From: Streptomyces akebiae | GTDB taxonomy: Bacteria > Actinomycetota > Actinomycetes > Streptomycetales > Streptomycetaceae | Assembly: GCF_019599145.1 (NCBI RefSeq) | Contig: NZ_CP080647.1 | Span: forward strand, 5,022,001-5,086,000 | Direction of reading: 5' to 3' | DNA length: 64,000 nucleotides | Shown: in pieces, positions 52,550 through 62,479 of the stretch | Layout: each line of letters begins with the position of its first letter | How positions within the stretch are numbered: the stretch's first letter is position 1 | Notes under the pieces: model-generated | Database searches by the model: none | What the model saw: only the letters and a program-made list of their open reading frames with translations | Told to the model about the DNA's origin: nothing | Position numbers and translations under genes: made by a program

Positions 52550-54006
52550 ACAAGCCCCTGCGCCGCATCGCGATCTTCTGCGGGCTCCTGGTCCTCGCCC
52601 TGCTCATCCGGACCAACTGGCTCCAGTACGTCCAGGCGGATTCCCTCGCCACAGACAAGAACAACCGTCGCGTCGCCATCGAGCGCTACGCCACGCCTCG
52701 CGGGGACATCATCGTCGACGGCAAGGCCATCACGGGGTCCGTCGCTTCCGAGGGGCTCGACTACAAGTACAAGCGCACCTGGAAGAACGGCGAGATGTGG
52801 GCGCCGGTCACCGGCTACTCCTCCCAGATCATCGGCGCCACCCAGCTGGAGAGCCTCGAGGACGGCATCCTCACCGGCAACGACGACCGGCTCTTCTTCC
52901 GGAACACGCTGGACATGCTCACCGGCAAGAAGAAGGAGGGCGGCAGCGTCGTCACCACCCTCAACGCCGCCGCGCAGAAGGCGGCCTTCGAGGGCCTCGG
53001 TGACAAGAAGGGCGCCGTCGCCGCGCTCGACCCCAAGACCGGCGCGATCCTCGCCCTGGCCTCCACGCCGTCCTACGACCCGTCCACGTTCGCCGGGATC
53101 AGCACCAAGGACAGCAAGACCTTCTCGAAGCTGGAGAAGGACCCCGACAAGCCGATGCTGAACCGCGCGCTGCGCGAGACCTACCCGCCCGGCTCCACGT
53201 TCAAGGTGGTCACAGCCGCCGCAGCACTGGAGAACGGCGTCGTCTCGGACATCGACGACAAGACGGACACGCCTGACCCGTACAAGCTGCCGGAGTCGTC
53301 CACCCCCCTCACCAACCAGCACGGCGAGTGCAAGAACGCAACCCTCCGCTACGCGCTCGAGCAGTCCTGTAACACGGTCTTCGGCAAGCTCTCCGACAGC
53401 GTCGGTAACGACAAGATGATCGAGCAATCCGAGAAGTTCGGCTTCAACGAGGCCACGCTGGACACTCCCGTCCGCGCCGCGGAGAGCGTCTACCCCGAGG
53501 ACAACCGCCCGCAGAACGCGATGGCCGGCATCGGGCAGGCCTCCAACCGGGCCACCCCGCTCCAGATGGCCATGGTCGCCTCCGCCGTCGCCAACGACGG
53601 CGAGCTGATGGCGCCCTACATGGTCGACCAGCTGCGTGCTTCCAACCTCGACGTCATCGAGACCCACGACCCCGAGACACTGTCCCAGGCAGTCTCACCG
53701 GAGAACGCCCAGAAGCTTCAGGACATGATGGAGAGCGTCGTCAAGACGGGTACCGGTCAGAACGCTCAGATCGACGGCGTCACCGTCGGCGGCAAGACCG
53801 GTACCGCGCAGCACGGCGTGAACAACAAGGAGAAGCCGTACGCCTGGTTCATCTCCTACGCCCAGCTCAGCGACGGCAGCTCGCCGGTCGCCGTGGCCGT
53901 GGTCGTCGAGGACAGCGACGCCTCGCGTGGCGACATCTCCGGTGGCGGTCTCGCCGCCCCGATCGCGAAGAGTGTGATGCAGGCAGTGATCAACAGCAAG
54001 AAGTGA
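52546..54006 (+). CDS. pbpA: class B penicillin-binding protein PbpA
   Basis: A 486-residue bitopic protein with an N-terminal membrane helix (RIAIFCGLLVLALLI), a pedestal with ATPRGDIIVDG and a C-terminal transpeptidase domain bearing the active-site motifs STFK (PPGSTFKVVTAAA), SCN (EQSCNTVFG) and KTG (VGGKTGTAQHG). It crosslinks peptidoglycan with its coupled SEDS partner and is a known PknB substrate in mycobacteria. Confidence 0.94.
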   Translation: MNKPLRRIAIFCGLLVLALLIRTNWLQYVQADSLATDKNNRRVAIERYATPRGDIIVDGKAITGSVASEGLDYKYKRTWKNGEMWAPVTGYSSQIIGATQLESLEDGILTGNDDRLFFRNTLDMLTGKKKEGGSVVTTLNAAAQKAAFEGLGDKKGAVAALDPKTGAILALASTPSYDPSTFAGISTKDSKTFSKLEKDPDKPMLNRALRETYPPGSTFKVVTAAAALENGVVSDIDDKTDTPDPYKLPESSTPLTNQHGECKNATLRYALEQSCNTVFGKLSDSVGNDKMIEQSEKFGFNEATLDTPVRAAESVYPEDNRPQNAMAGIGQASNRATPLQMAMVASAVANDGELMAPYMVDQLRASNLDVIETHDPETLSQAVSPENAQKLQDMMESVVKTGTGQNAQIDGVTVGGKTGTAQHGVNNKEKPYAWFISYAQLSDGSSPVAVAVVVEDSDASRGDISGGGLAAPIAKSVMQAVINSKK

Positions 54007-54041
54007 CGCCGCTCACGTCGCCTTCACATCGGTGCACGTTG

Positions 54042-54060
54042 CGATACCGGTCCTGTATCG
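54042..54060 (+). promoter_or_regulatory. inverted repeat upstream of pknB
   Basis: CGATAC (54042-54047) and GTATCG (54055-54060) form a 6-bp inverted repeat with a 7-bp spacer in the 169-bp gap between pbpA and pknB. It may be a regulator site or part of an internal promoter for pknB. Confidence 0.4.
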
Positions 54061-54175
54061 GGTGACGCGGTTGGCCAGGTCACAGAAGGCGAGCCGGGTA
54101 CCGTATGCCCGGAGCACAGCCGCCGGACCACACATGGGTGCGGTCGGGACCGACGGAGAGGGCTGGTAGGAAGCT

Positions 54176-56167
<1,992 letters not shown>

Positions 56168-56181
56168 CGCCACCTACCCAT

Positions 56182-56267
56182 GGCAGAGGGACTGACCGAG
56201 CCCTCTGCCCCGTACGACGAAGGAGCCCCGGCACCCTCCCCGAGGGGGTTGCCGGGGCTCCTTCGTC
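56182..56267 (+). terminator. tandem terminators after pknB
   Basis: Two hairpins follow one another: GGCAGAGGG/CCCTCTGCC (56182-56190 with 56201-56209) and a perfect 17-bp stem (56216-56232 with 56251-56267) whose loop contains a smaller CCTCCCC/GGGGG hairpin. They insulate the fha-pknB operon from the convergent sortase genes and the parS pair. Confidence 0.85.
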
Positions 56268-56275
56268 GTCTCGAT

Positions 56276-56289
56276 GTTTCACGTGAAAC
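56276..56289. other. parS: parS site 5 (ParB binding)
   Basis: An exact GTTTCACGTGAAAC, 9 bp after the pknB terminator. Confidence 0.93.
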
Positions 56290-56294
56290 AGGAT

Positions 56295-56308
56295 GTTTCA
56301 CGTGAAAC
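56295..56308. other. parS: parS site 6 (ParB binding)
   Basis: An exact GTTTCACGTGAAAC, only 5 bp from site 5; the pair repeats at 19 bp. Closely paired sites could be bound cooperatively by two ParB dimers. Confidence 0.93.
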
Positions 56309-56338
56309 ATCCCTAGAGGACAGCGCCCAACCGAGCCG

Positions 56339-57079
56339 CTATCGGAGTTCCTTCGGCAGCGTGCGTTCCGCGTTCACGCGCTCCACCCGCTCCAGCTCGC
56401 CCCACACGATGTACCGGTACCGGGACGTGTAGACGGGCGTGCAGGTGGTGAGGGTGATGTATTTGCCGGCCTTCTTCTTGCCGGACTCCTTGGGGATGTT
56501 CGAGAGCACCTTGACGTTGTACTTCGAGGTCTCGGTGAGGGTGTCGTAGACCTTGTAGACGTACCAGTTGTCGCGCGTCTCGAAGACGATCGAGTCGCCC
56601 TTCTCGAGCTTGTCGATGTTGTGGAACTTCGCGCCGTGTCCGTCGCGGTGGGCGGCCAGGGTGAAGTTGCCGTCCTTGTCGGAGCTGGGGAGGGTCGCCT
56701 TGACCGGGTCGGTGTAGTAGCCGGCGACACCACCGTTGAGAACCTTGGTGGAGGTGCCCTTCTTCACCAGGACCTCGCCGTTGTTCATGGCGGGGACGTG
56801 CAGGAAGCCGATGCCGTCCTTGGTGTCCAGGGCCCCGGGGCCGTCGTCCGAGGCCCAGGTGTCGCGGACCTTGTTCGCTTCCTTGTCCGCCTCGCGGTCG
56901 GCGAGCACGTTCGTCCACCACAGCGAGTAGACGACGAACAGACCGAGCACCAGGCCCGCCGTGATGAGGAGTTCACCGAAGACGCTGACCGCCAAGGCGA
57001 TCCGGCTCATGCCGCGGCGCCGCGGCGTGGCCTCGGACGCGTCCGTCGTCTCTTCGGTGTCGTCGGTGGTCACTGCCAC
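56339..57079 (-). CDS. srtE: class E sortase
   Basis: A 246-residue protein. A membrane helix near residues 26-50 (IALAVSVFGELLITAGLVLG) precedes the sortase barrel with catalytic His in TLAAHRDGHGAKF, Cys in YITLTTCTPVYTS and Arg in SRYRYIVWGE. TLTTCTP is the class E signature; these enzymes cut LAXTG motifs and attach surface proteins such as the long chaplins. It is the most downstream of three sortases here, 25 bp after the next one. I recall two adjacent class E sortases in S. coelicolor acting in aerial development. Confidence 0.92.
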   Translation of the reverse strand: MAVTTDDTEETTDASEATPRRRGMSRIALAVSVFGELLITAGLVLGLFVVYSLWWTNVLADREADKEANKVRDTWASDDGPGALDTKDGIGFLHVPAMNNGEVLVKKGTSTKVLNGGVAGYYTDPVKATLPSSDKDGNFTLAAHRDGHGAKFHNIDKLEKGDSIVFETRDNWYVYKVYDTLTETSKYNVKVLSNIPKESGKKKAGKYITLTTCTPVYTSRYRYIVWGELERVERVNAERTLPKELR

Positions 57080-57104
57080 AGTTCTTCCGCCCTTGGTCGA
57101 GCCC

Positions 57105-58388
57105 CTACTGGACGAGCGCGTCGGGCTTCCCCTCGCTGCGCGGCCGTTCCTCCACCATCTTGCCCCACACGATCATGCGGTACTTGCTCGTGAACTCCGG
57201 CGTGCACGTGGTCAGCGTGATGTAGCGACCCGGCTGGGTGAAGCCGGAGCCCGGGGGCACGGGTTGGAGCACGCTGACGTTCGACGGCGGGGTCACCGGC
57301 AGGATCGAGGCCATGTCGTAGACGTAGTACGTGTCCTGCGTCTCCACGACGATCGGGTCGCCCGGCTTGAGCCGGTTGATGTACCGGAACGGTTCGCCAT
57401 GGGTGTTGCGGTGGCCCGCGATACCGAAGTTGCCCGCCTTGTCCTCGGGCATCGCCGTCTTGATGCTGTTCTCGTCGTAGTGGCCGACCATTCCGCGGTC
57501 CAGGACCTTCGACTTGCTGATGCCCTCGGCGATCGGCACGACGACGTCCAGCTTCGGAATGTGCAGGATGGCGAAGCCCTGCCCGGGCTCGAAGGCGCCC
57601 GGCGCGCGCTTGCCGCTCTTCCACTCCTCCTGGAGGCTCGTCGCCTCGCGGCCCGCCTGCTGATGGGCGCGGATGTTGGACCACCAGAGCTGATAGGTGA
57701 CGAAGAGCAGCATCACCACGCCGGTGGTGATGAACACCTCGCCGATGACCCGGCTCGCGATCACTCCCGCGCTGGGCTTGCGCGCCCGCGCCGCCCGTCG
57801 CGCCTCGATCCTGGAGCGGGGCGCAGCCGACAGCCCGCCCTCTCCTAAGCCCTCCTCGGGCCCCTGAGCGGCTCCTGGGCCGGCATGGGCCCCCGGGGAG
57901 CCCCCGTGCCTCCCGTGCCGTCTGGCGGCCTTACGGCGGGCCGCACGGCCTCCGGGAGCCGGGGGCGCGGGTATCGGCTCGGCCGCGGCAGCTATCCGCC
58001 GCGCCTCCTCCACCCGCAGTGCCACCGTCTCCTCGTCGATCGGAGGGTGCTGCAGGGCCGTTTCGGTCGGGATGCCGCCTGGGGCGCGCACCGAGCCGAC
58101 CGGGTCATAGGTCTCGTACAGCCCGTCGGACGCGGGCTGGAGAAGCGGCTCGTAGGTCTCGTACTGCTCGTACGGCTCGACCGCGGGCTCCGTGTACGGC
58201 TGCGGCTGCCCGAACCAGTCGTCCTGCCCGTACTGCGGGGCCTGTTGAACGGTCCACGGCCGCGGATCAGCCGTGTCCCCGAACGGCGCTCCCGGCTGAA
58301 AGGCCTCCGCCTCGAACGACTCGGTGCCCCCGTACGCGGCCTCGCCGCCGTAGGGGGCACTCTCACGCTCGGGGCGCAGTGCCGTCAC
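57105..58388 (-). CDS. srtE: class E sortase with long cytoplasmic N terminus
   Basis: A 427-residue protein. About the first 200 residues are a Glu/Tyr/Pro/Gly-rich cytoplasmic region (many YEQYE, YGG and QPYTE pieces), then a basic stretch, a membrane helix (GEVFITTGVVMLLFVTYQLW) and the sortase domain: His in GIAGHRNTHGEPF, Cys in YITLTTCTPEFTS and Arg in SKYRMIVWGK. The long N terminus is unusual for a sortase and may bind a partner. GTG 58388 overlaps the stop of the upstream amidotransferase gene (GTGA). Confidence 0.9.
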   Translation of the reverse strand: MTALRPERESAPYGGEAAYGGTESFEAEAFQPGAPFGDTADPRPWTVQQAPQYGQDDWFGQPQPYTEPAVEPYEQYETYEPLLQPASDGLYETYDPVGSVRAPGGIPTETALQHPPIDEETVALRVEEARRIAAAAEPIPAPPAPGGRAARRKAARRHGRHGGSPGAHAGPGAAQGPEEGLGEGGLSAAPRSRIEARRAARARKPSAGVIASRVIGEVFITTGVVMLLFVTYQLWWSNIRAHQQAGREATSLQEEWKSGKRAPGAFEPGQGFAILHIPKLDVVVPIAEGISKSKVLDRGMVGHYDENSIKTAMPEDKAGNFGIAGHRNTHGEPFRYINRLKPGDPIVVETQDTYYVYDMASILPVTPPSNVSVLQPVPPGSGFTQPGRYITLTTCTPEFTSKYRMIVWGKMVEERPRSEGKPDALVQ

Positions 58389-59035
58389 GCCGTGGCCCTG
58401 CCCACCACGGGGGCGAGCCCCGTCGACCTGGCCACGGCCTCTTGGTCACCGCATTCGGCCAGCCAGTTGGCGAGCATGCGGTGGCCGTGCTCGGTGAGCA
58501 CCGACTCGGGGTGGAACTGCACGCCCTCGACCGGCAGTTCCCGGTGCCTGAGGCCCATGATGATCCCGTCGTGCGTGCGCGCCGTGACCTCCAACTCGGC
58601 CGGCACAGTGGCCGGCTCCGCGGCCAGGGAGTGGTAGCGGGTCGCGGTGAAGGGGGTGGGCAGGCCCGCGAAGACCCCCTTGCCCTCATGTTCCACCAGC
58701 GAGGTCTTTCCGTGCAGCAGTTCGGGCGCGCGGTCCACGACACCGCCGTACGCCACCTGCATGGACTGCATGCCGAGGCAGACGCCGAAGACGGGGACGC
58801 CGGTCGCGGCACAGTGGCGGACCATGTCCACGCAGACCCCGGCCTCCTCAGGAGTGCCCGGCCCGGGGGACAGGAGCACGCCGTCGAAGCCGTCCTGGGC
58901 GTGGGCGGTCGCCACCTCGTCGTTGCGGAGCACCTCGCACTCGGCGCCCAGCTGGTACAGGTACTGGACCAGGTTGAAGACGAAGCTGTCGTAGTTGTCG
59001 ACGACGAGAACCCGGGCGGGTCGGGCGGCACTCAC
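58385..59035 (-). CDS. pabA: glutamine amidotransferase, PabA/TrpG type
   Basis: A 216-residue class I amidotransferase from GTG 59035 (VSAARPARVLVVDNYDSFVF). The triad is Cys in GVPVFGVCLGMQSM, and His/Glu in GVQFHPESVLTEHG; the oxyanion loop is LLSPGPGTPEEAG. It supplies ammonia to aminodeoxychorismate or anthranilate synthase, but no component I gene is near. It is coupled by overlaps to a small membrane protein upstream and a sortase downstream, an odd position for folate or tryptophan biosynthesis. Confidence 0.88.
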   Translation of the reverse strand: MSAARPARVLVVDNYDSFVFNLVQYLYQLGAECEVLRNDEVATAHAQDGFDGVLLSPGPGTPEEAGVCVDMVRHCAATGVPVFGVCLGMQSMQVAYGGVVDRAPELLHGKTSLVEHEGKGVFAGLPTPFTATRYHSLAAEPATVPAELEVTARTHDGIIMGLRHRELPVEGVQFHPESVLTEHGHRMLANWLAECGDQEAVARSTGLAPVVGRATA

Positions 59036-59193
59036 TGGTCGTTCACCGTCACATCGTTGAAGGGCAGGAGGGGCTCGGCCCAGGGAAAGACGTATTGGAA
59101 GAGGACATAGACGACGGCCAGGGTCAGCACGATGGAGATCAGCGCCTTCAGCCACGCGTTACCCGGCAGATGTCGCCAGATCCAGCCGTACAT
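59032..59193 (-). CDS. 53-residue single-span membrane protein
   Basis: A short gene: ATG 59193 (MYGWIWRHLPGNAWLKAL) with GGAAGGGA upstream, ending in NDVTVNDQ. The middle ISIVLTLAVVYVLFQYVF is one membrane helix; the acidic end should be outside. The stop overlaps the amidotransferase start (GTGA), so it is certainly part of this operon. I recognise no family. Small bitopic proteins between sortases could be assembly factors or regulators. Confidence 0.75.
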   Translation of the reverse strand: MYGWIWRHLPGNAWLKALISIVLTLAVVYVLFQYVFPWAEPLLPFNDVTVNDQ

Positions 59194-59246
59194 GCCGTCC
59201 CTTCCTTCACACCACGGCACCGGACTCACGCCGTACCGCCACCAGA

Positions 59247-59960
59247 CTAACGGCGTAGTGCCTCCGGTTTCCCTGACTCCACAGGCTGTGTGGAATCCAG
59301 ATGGCCCCAGACGATGAGCCGATGACTGTGTCCCCACTCCGGCTCGCACGTCGTCAGCGTCAGATAGCGCCCCGCGCGAGTGAAGCCCGATTTCGCCGGC
59401 ACGGGGTCGATGACCTGGACGTCCGTGGGCAATGTCCGGTAGGGCCCCTTGTCGATGACGTACGTGAACCAGTCCGCGCCGTCGCTCAGGACGACTTCGT
59501 CGCCGGGACGCAGCTTGGGAAAATCTTTGAAGGGATCGCCGTAGGTACGGCGGTGGCCGGCGACCGCGAAGTTCCCCTTCTGTCCCAGCTGCGCGGTGTT
59601 CGCGTAGTGGCCGAGTCCTTTCTTCAAAGTGTCCGCCTTCGTGCCCTCCAGGACGGGCTTGTTCCACGTGGCACCAAGGCGCGGGATGTACATGAGTGCG
59701 AAGGGCTTGCCGCTCTCGTACGCGGCGGGCGGCTCGGGAGACGCCGGGGAGCCCGGGCCGGACGTGGGCCGCACCGGCTGCTTCGCCCAACGGTCCTGGA
59801 GCAGGTCGACCTGGCGGTCCATCTCGGTGTCGGCCTTCACACCGGTCCAGAACAGCACGTAGACGACGAAGAGCACGATCAGGGTGCCGACGGTGATGCA
59901 GAGTTCGCTGGCGGTCCTCACGATCACGCGCACCGACACGGGTCCCCCGGCTGCCGTCAC
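59247..59960 (-). CDS. srtE: class E sortase, third copy
   Basis: A 237-residue protein: N-terminal membrane helix (ASELCITVGTLIVLFVVYVL), Pro-rich linker and sortase domain with His in NFAVAGHRRTYGDPF, Cys in YLTLTTCEPEWGH and Arg in HSHRLIVWGH. TLTTCEP differs from the TCTP of its two neighbours, so substrate or subfamily may differ. Its start overlaps the stop of the DUF881 gene. Confidence 0.9.
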   Translation of the reverse strand: MTAAGGPVSVRVIVRTASELCITVGTLIVLFVVYVLFWTGVKADTEMDRQVDLLQDRWAKQPVRPTSGPGSPASPEPPAAYESGKPFALMYIPRLGATWNKPVLEGTKADTLKKGLGHYANTAQLGQKGNFAVAGHRRTYGDPFKDFPKLRPGDEVVLSDGADWFTYVIDKGPYRTLPTDVQVIDPVPAKSGFTRAGRYLTLTTCEPEWGHSHRLIVWGHLDSTQPVESGKPEALRR

Positions 59961-60736
59961 TCCACGGGCTTGGCGTACTTCAGATCCACTGTGCCCGAGT
60001 AGCCGGGAAGAGTCACCGGCCCGTCCTCGGTGACTTTCCAGCCCAGCCCGTAGACGTTCACGTAGACCATGTAGTTCTGGATGGCCTCGCTGGCGCTGAG
60101 CGCCTTCTGCAGCTTCTCCGGGTCACCGACCGCCTGGATCTTGTACGGGGGTGAGTAGACACGGCCCTGGAGAATCAGGGTGTTGCCGACACAGCGGACG
60201 GCACTGGTGGAGATCAGCCGCTGGTCCATGACCTTGATGCCCTCGGCCCCACCCAGCCACAGGGCGTTCACCACGGCCTGCAGGTCCTGCTGGTGGATGA
60301 CCAGGTAGTCGGGCTGCGGTTCGGGGTAGCCGGGAAGTTTTGCGGTGGCGTCCGGCGGGGCGTCGTTGAGGGTGACCGTGAGGGCCTGCCCCCTGAGCTT
60401 CTGGGTGCCGGCGTTCTTCTCCAGCGCCTTGAGCCGGGCGTCCTCGGCCTCGGTGCTGCCGTCGTCCCGCTCCGCGAGGGCCTCCACGTCGTCCCGGAGC
60501 ACCGCGTTGGACTCGTCGAGCTGCCCGTTCTTGTGGCTGCGCTCCTGGATCAGGTCGGAGAGCTTCAGCAGAGAGGCGTCCGTACGGATGTTGGTGCCCT
60601 TGGCCGTGTCGAAGCTGGTGAAGAAGATCAGTCCGGCGAGGGCGAAGACCCCGACGGTGAGCACGCGCACGGGCCGGAAACCGCCTCGGGGGGAGGTGCC
60701 GGAACCCGCCTCGGGGGAGTCGGCTGAATTGCTCAA
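59957..60736 (-). CDS. DUF881 family protein
   Basis: A 259-residue protein with an N-terminal membrane helix (VLTVGVFALAGLIFFTSFD), a coiled-coil stretch (about 60-115) and an extracytoplasmic DUF881 domain (LTVTLNDAPPDA, YLVIHQQDLQAVVNALWLGG, AEGIKVMDQRLISTSAVRCV). DUF881 proteins regularly lie beside crgA and sortases in actinobacteria, and a divisome or wall role has been suggested. First gene of the sortase operon, divergent from crgA with 142 bp between. Confidence 0.85.
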   Translation of the reverse strand: MSNSADSPEAGSGTSPRGGFRPVRVLTVGVFALAGLIFFTSFDTAKGTNIRTDASLLKLSDLIQERSHKNGQLDESNAVLRDDVEALAERDDGSTEAEDARLKALEKNAGTQKLRGQALTVTLNDAPPDATAKLPGYPEPQPDYLVIHQQDLQAVVNALWLGGAEGIKVMDQRLISTSAVRCVGNTLILQGRVYSPPYKIQAVGDPEKLQKALSASEAIQNYMVYVNVYGLGWKVTEDGPVTLPGYSGTVDLKYAKPVE

Positions 60737-60878
60737 CGTACCCTTATCTCCTTAGGCGCCGCGGAAGCACTACGCTAACGGACGCCCGGGGGAGCATTCA
60801 GTGTCCCCTTGTACGCTGCCCCGGAGCCCGCCACAGTTCCCTGCGCGGCCACGCAGCGCATCGACAGGAGAGACCCTC

Positions 60879-61133
60879 GTGCCGAAGTCACGTATCCGCA
60901 AGAAGGCCGACTACACGCCGCCGCCGTCCAAGCAGGCCACGAACATCAAGCTGAACAGCAGTGGCTGGGTGGCACCGGTCATGCTGGCCATGTTCCTGAT
61001 CGGGCTGGCCTGGATCGTCGTCTTCTATGTGACGGACGGCTCGCTGCCGATCGACTCGCTCGGCAACTGGAACATCGTGGTCGGCTTCGGCTTCATCGCC
61101 GCCGGATTCGGTGTCTCGACCCAGTGGAAGTAG
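60879..61133 (+). CDS. crgA: cell division inhibitor CrgA
   Basis: An 84-residue protein from GTG 60879 ([20 protein letters not shown]) after AGGAGAG. Two membrane helices ([20 protein letters not shown] and [17 protein letters not shown]) are joined by an external loop with [11 protein letters not shown]. Length and motifs match S. coelicolor CrgA, which delays or prevents FtsZ ring growth and coordinates sporulation septation; in mycobacteria it recruits PBPs to the septum. Confidence 0.95.
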   Translation: MPKSRIRKKADYTPPPSKQATNIKLNSSGWVAPVMLAMFLIGLAWIVVFYVTDGSLPIDSLGNWNIVVGFGFIAAGFGVSTQWK

Positions 61134-61436
61134 TGGTCCCCGCTCGGTGGAGGTAGTTCTCCCCAGAGCAATCCACGGAGTTATCCACAGGTGTTTTCCA
61201 CAGTGGGGAAAAAGAACGACGATCTGTGGATAACTCACTGGGCGTTGACGCCGGTACGACTGACCTACCGGCACCCGCAAGCATGTTCGCCCCCTGCCTG
61301 ACCTGCGAAAACGCAGGTGAGCGACAGGGGGCACACCTGTTCCCGCACCCTATGCACAAGATCCGCCACAGTCTGTGGACAACAGTGCTGTAACGGTGCC
61401 CGAGCAGGGACGGGACGGTGACGGTCCGCCATCACC
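61134..61436. other. crgA-downstream region with clustered DnaA boxes
   Basis: This 303-bp gap between convergent genes has three consensus DnaA boxes: TTATCCACA (61181-61189), TTATCCACA on the minus strand (61225-61233) and TTGTCCACA on the minus strand (61374-61382). TTTTCCACA (61194-61202) is a weaker fourth. The first two sit in a perfect 13-bp inverted repeat (61178-61190 and 61224-61236), inside which TTTTCC/GGAAAA forms a smaller repeat. It is not oriC: no dnaA or dnaN is here. A DnaA-titrating or regulatory cluster is the best reading. Confidence 0.7.
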
Positions 61437-62324
61437 TCAGGTCAGCTGGGCGGTCCTCAGCAGGGTCATGACGACCACGGCGGCCAGCACCAGCGCGCTC
61501 ATGCCGTACTGGATCAGCGCCCGCCGCTCGCCCGGTGCGTGCACCATCGCGTAGCCGATCAGCACACCGCCGACGAGGCCGCCGACGTGGGCCTGCCAGG
61601 CGATGCCGGACCAGCCGAAGGTGATGACCAGGTTGATGACCAGCAGGATGATGACCGGGCGCATGTCGTACTTCAGCCGGCGCATGAGGACAGCTGTCGC
61701 ACCGAAGAGGCCGAAGATCGCGCCGGACGCGCCGACCGTCAATTGGTTCGGCGCGGCAAGCAGGTAGGTGAGCGCGCTGCCCGCGAGCCCCGAGGCGAAG
61801 TAGAGAGCCAGATAGCGGGCTCGACCGAGGGCGGCTTCCAGCGGGCCGCCGATCCACCACAGGCTGAGCATGTTGAAGGCGATGTGCATGACACCGCCGT
61901 GCAGGAACATCGACGTGACCAGCCGGTACCACTGGCCTTCGGCGACACCTTGAAATGAGCCGAGATCGGAATCCCATCCCTGCCCGACGAGGGCGAGCCG
62001 CTCGGTGAAGGAGTCACCGATGGCCTCCTGCACCAGGAAGAGCAGCAGATTCGCGCCGATCAGGATCTTGGTGACGAGCCGTGGGTCGGCCGTGACCGTG
62101 CCCCCCGCGAGGGTGCGCGGGGCGGAGGCGGAGGGCGCGTGGCCCGTGCCGGAGCCGTTGCGGACGCATTCGGGGCACTGGAAGCCGACGGAGGCGCTCA
62201 CCATGCACTCGGGGCAGATAGGACGCTCGCAGCGGGTGCAGCGGATGCCCGTCTCGCGGTCCGGATGCCGGTAGCAGGTGGGCAGGCCCTGCGCGTCCTG
62301 CGGGCTGCTCGGCACCTGATCCAT
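61437..62324 (-). CDS. rhomboid-family intramembrane serine protease with N-terminal zinc finger
   Basis: A 295-residue protein. The N terminus carries a B-box-like zinc binding set (CYRHPDRETGIRCTRCERPI, CPECMVSASVGFQCPEC). Six or seven membrane helices follow with the rhomboid active site: Ser in LTVGASGAIFGLFG and His in WQAHVGGLVGGVLIG, plus HGGVMHIAFNMLSLW. It cleaves membrane-spanning substrates; none are known here. Monocistronic. Confidence 0.92.
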   Translation of the reverse strand: MDQVPSSPQDAQGLPTCYRHPDRETGIRCTRCERPICPECMVSASVGFQCPECVRNGSGTGHAPSASAPRTLAGGTVTADPRLVTKILIGANLLLFLVQEAIGDSFTERLALVGQGWDSDLGSFQGVAEGQWYRLVTSMFLHGGVMHIAFNMLSLWWIGGPLEAALGRARYLALYFASGLAGSALTYLLAAPNQLTVGASGAIFGLFGATAVLMRRLKYDMRPVIILLVINLVITFGWSGIAWQAHVGGLVGGVLIGYAMVHAPGERRALIQYGMSALVLAAVVVMTLLRTAQLT

Positions 62325-62354
62325 CGGGTCCCCTCCGTCTCCTGTGTGAACGCA

Positions 62355-62388
62355 TCGCCCCGCTCATCCTTACGGATGGGCGGGGCGA
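62355..62388. terminator. hairpin between cyclophilin and rhomboid genes
   Basis: A 15-bp stem with one G-T wobble pairs 62355-62369 with 62374-62388 around a 4-nt loop. It lies downstream of the cyclophilin gene on the minus strand and upstream of the rhomboid start, so it probably ends the cyclophilin transcript. Confidence 0.65.
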
Positions 62389-62479
62389 ATGGTTCCCTTC
62401 GGGACCTTGTGAACCTTTCGGGGTCCGGTCCGCGCGGTGAACCACAGGATGCTCGGCCCGGGAGCCACTGCCCGAGGGC

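Noticed and set aside
61134..61436. Possible oriC
   Set aside because: Too few DnaA boxes and no dnaA, dnaN or long AT-rich stretch; oriC should lie outside the window.
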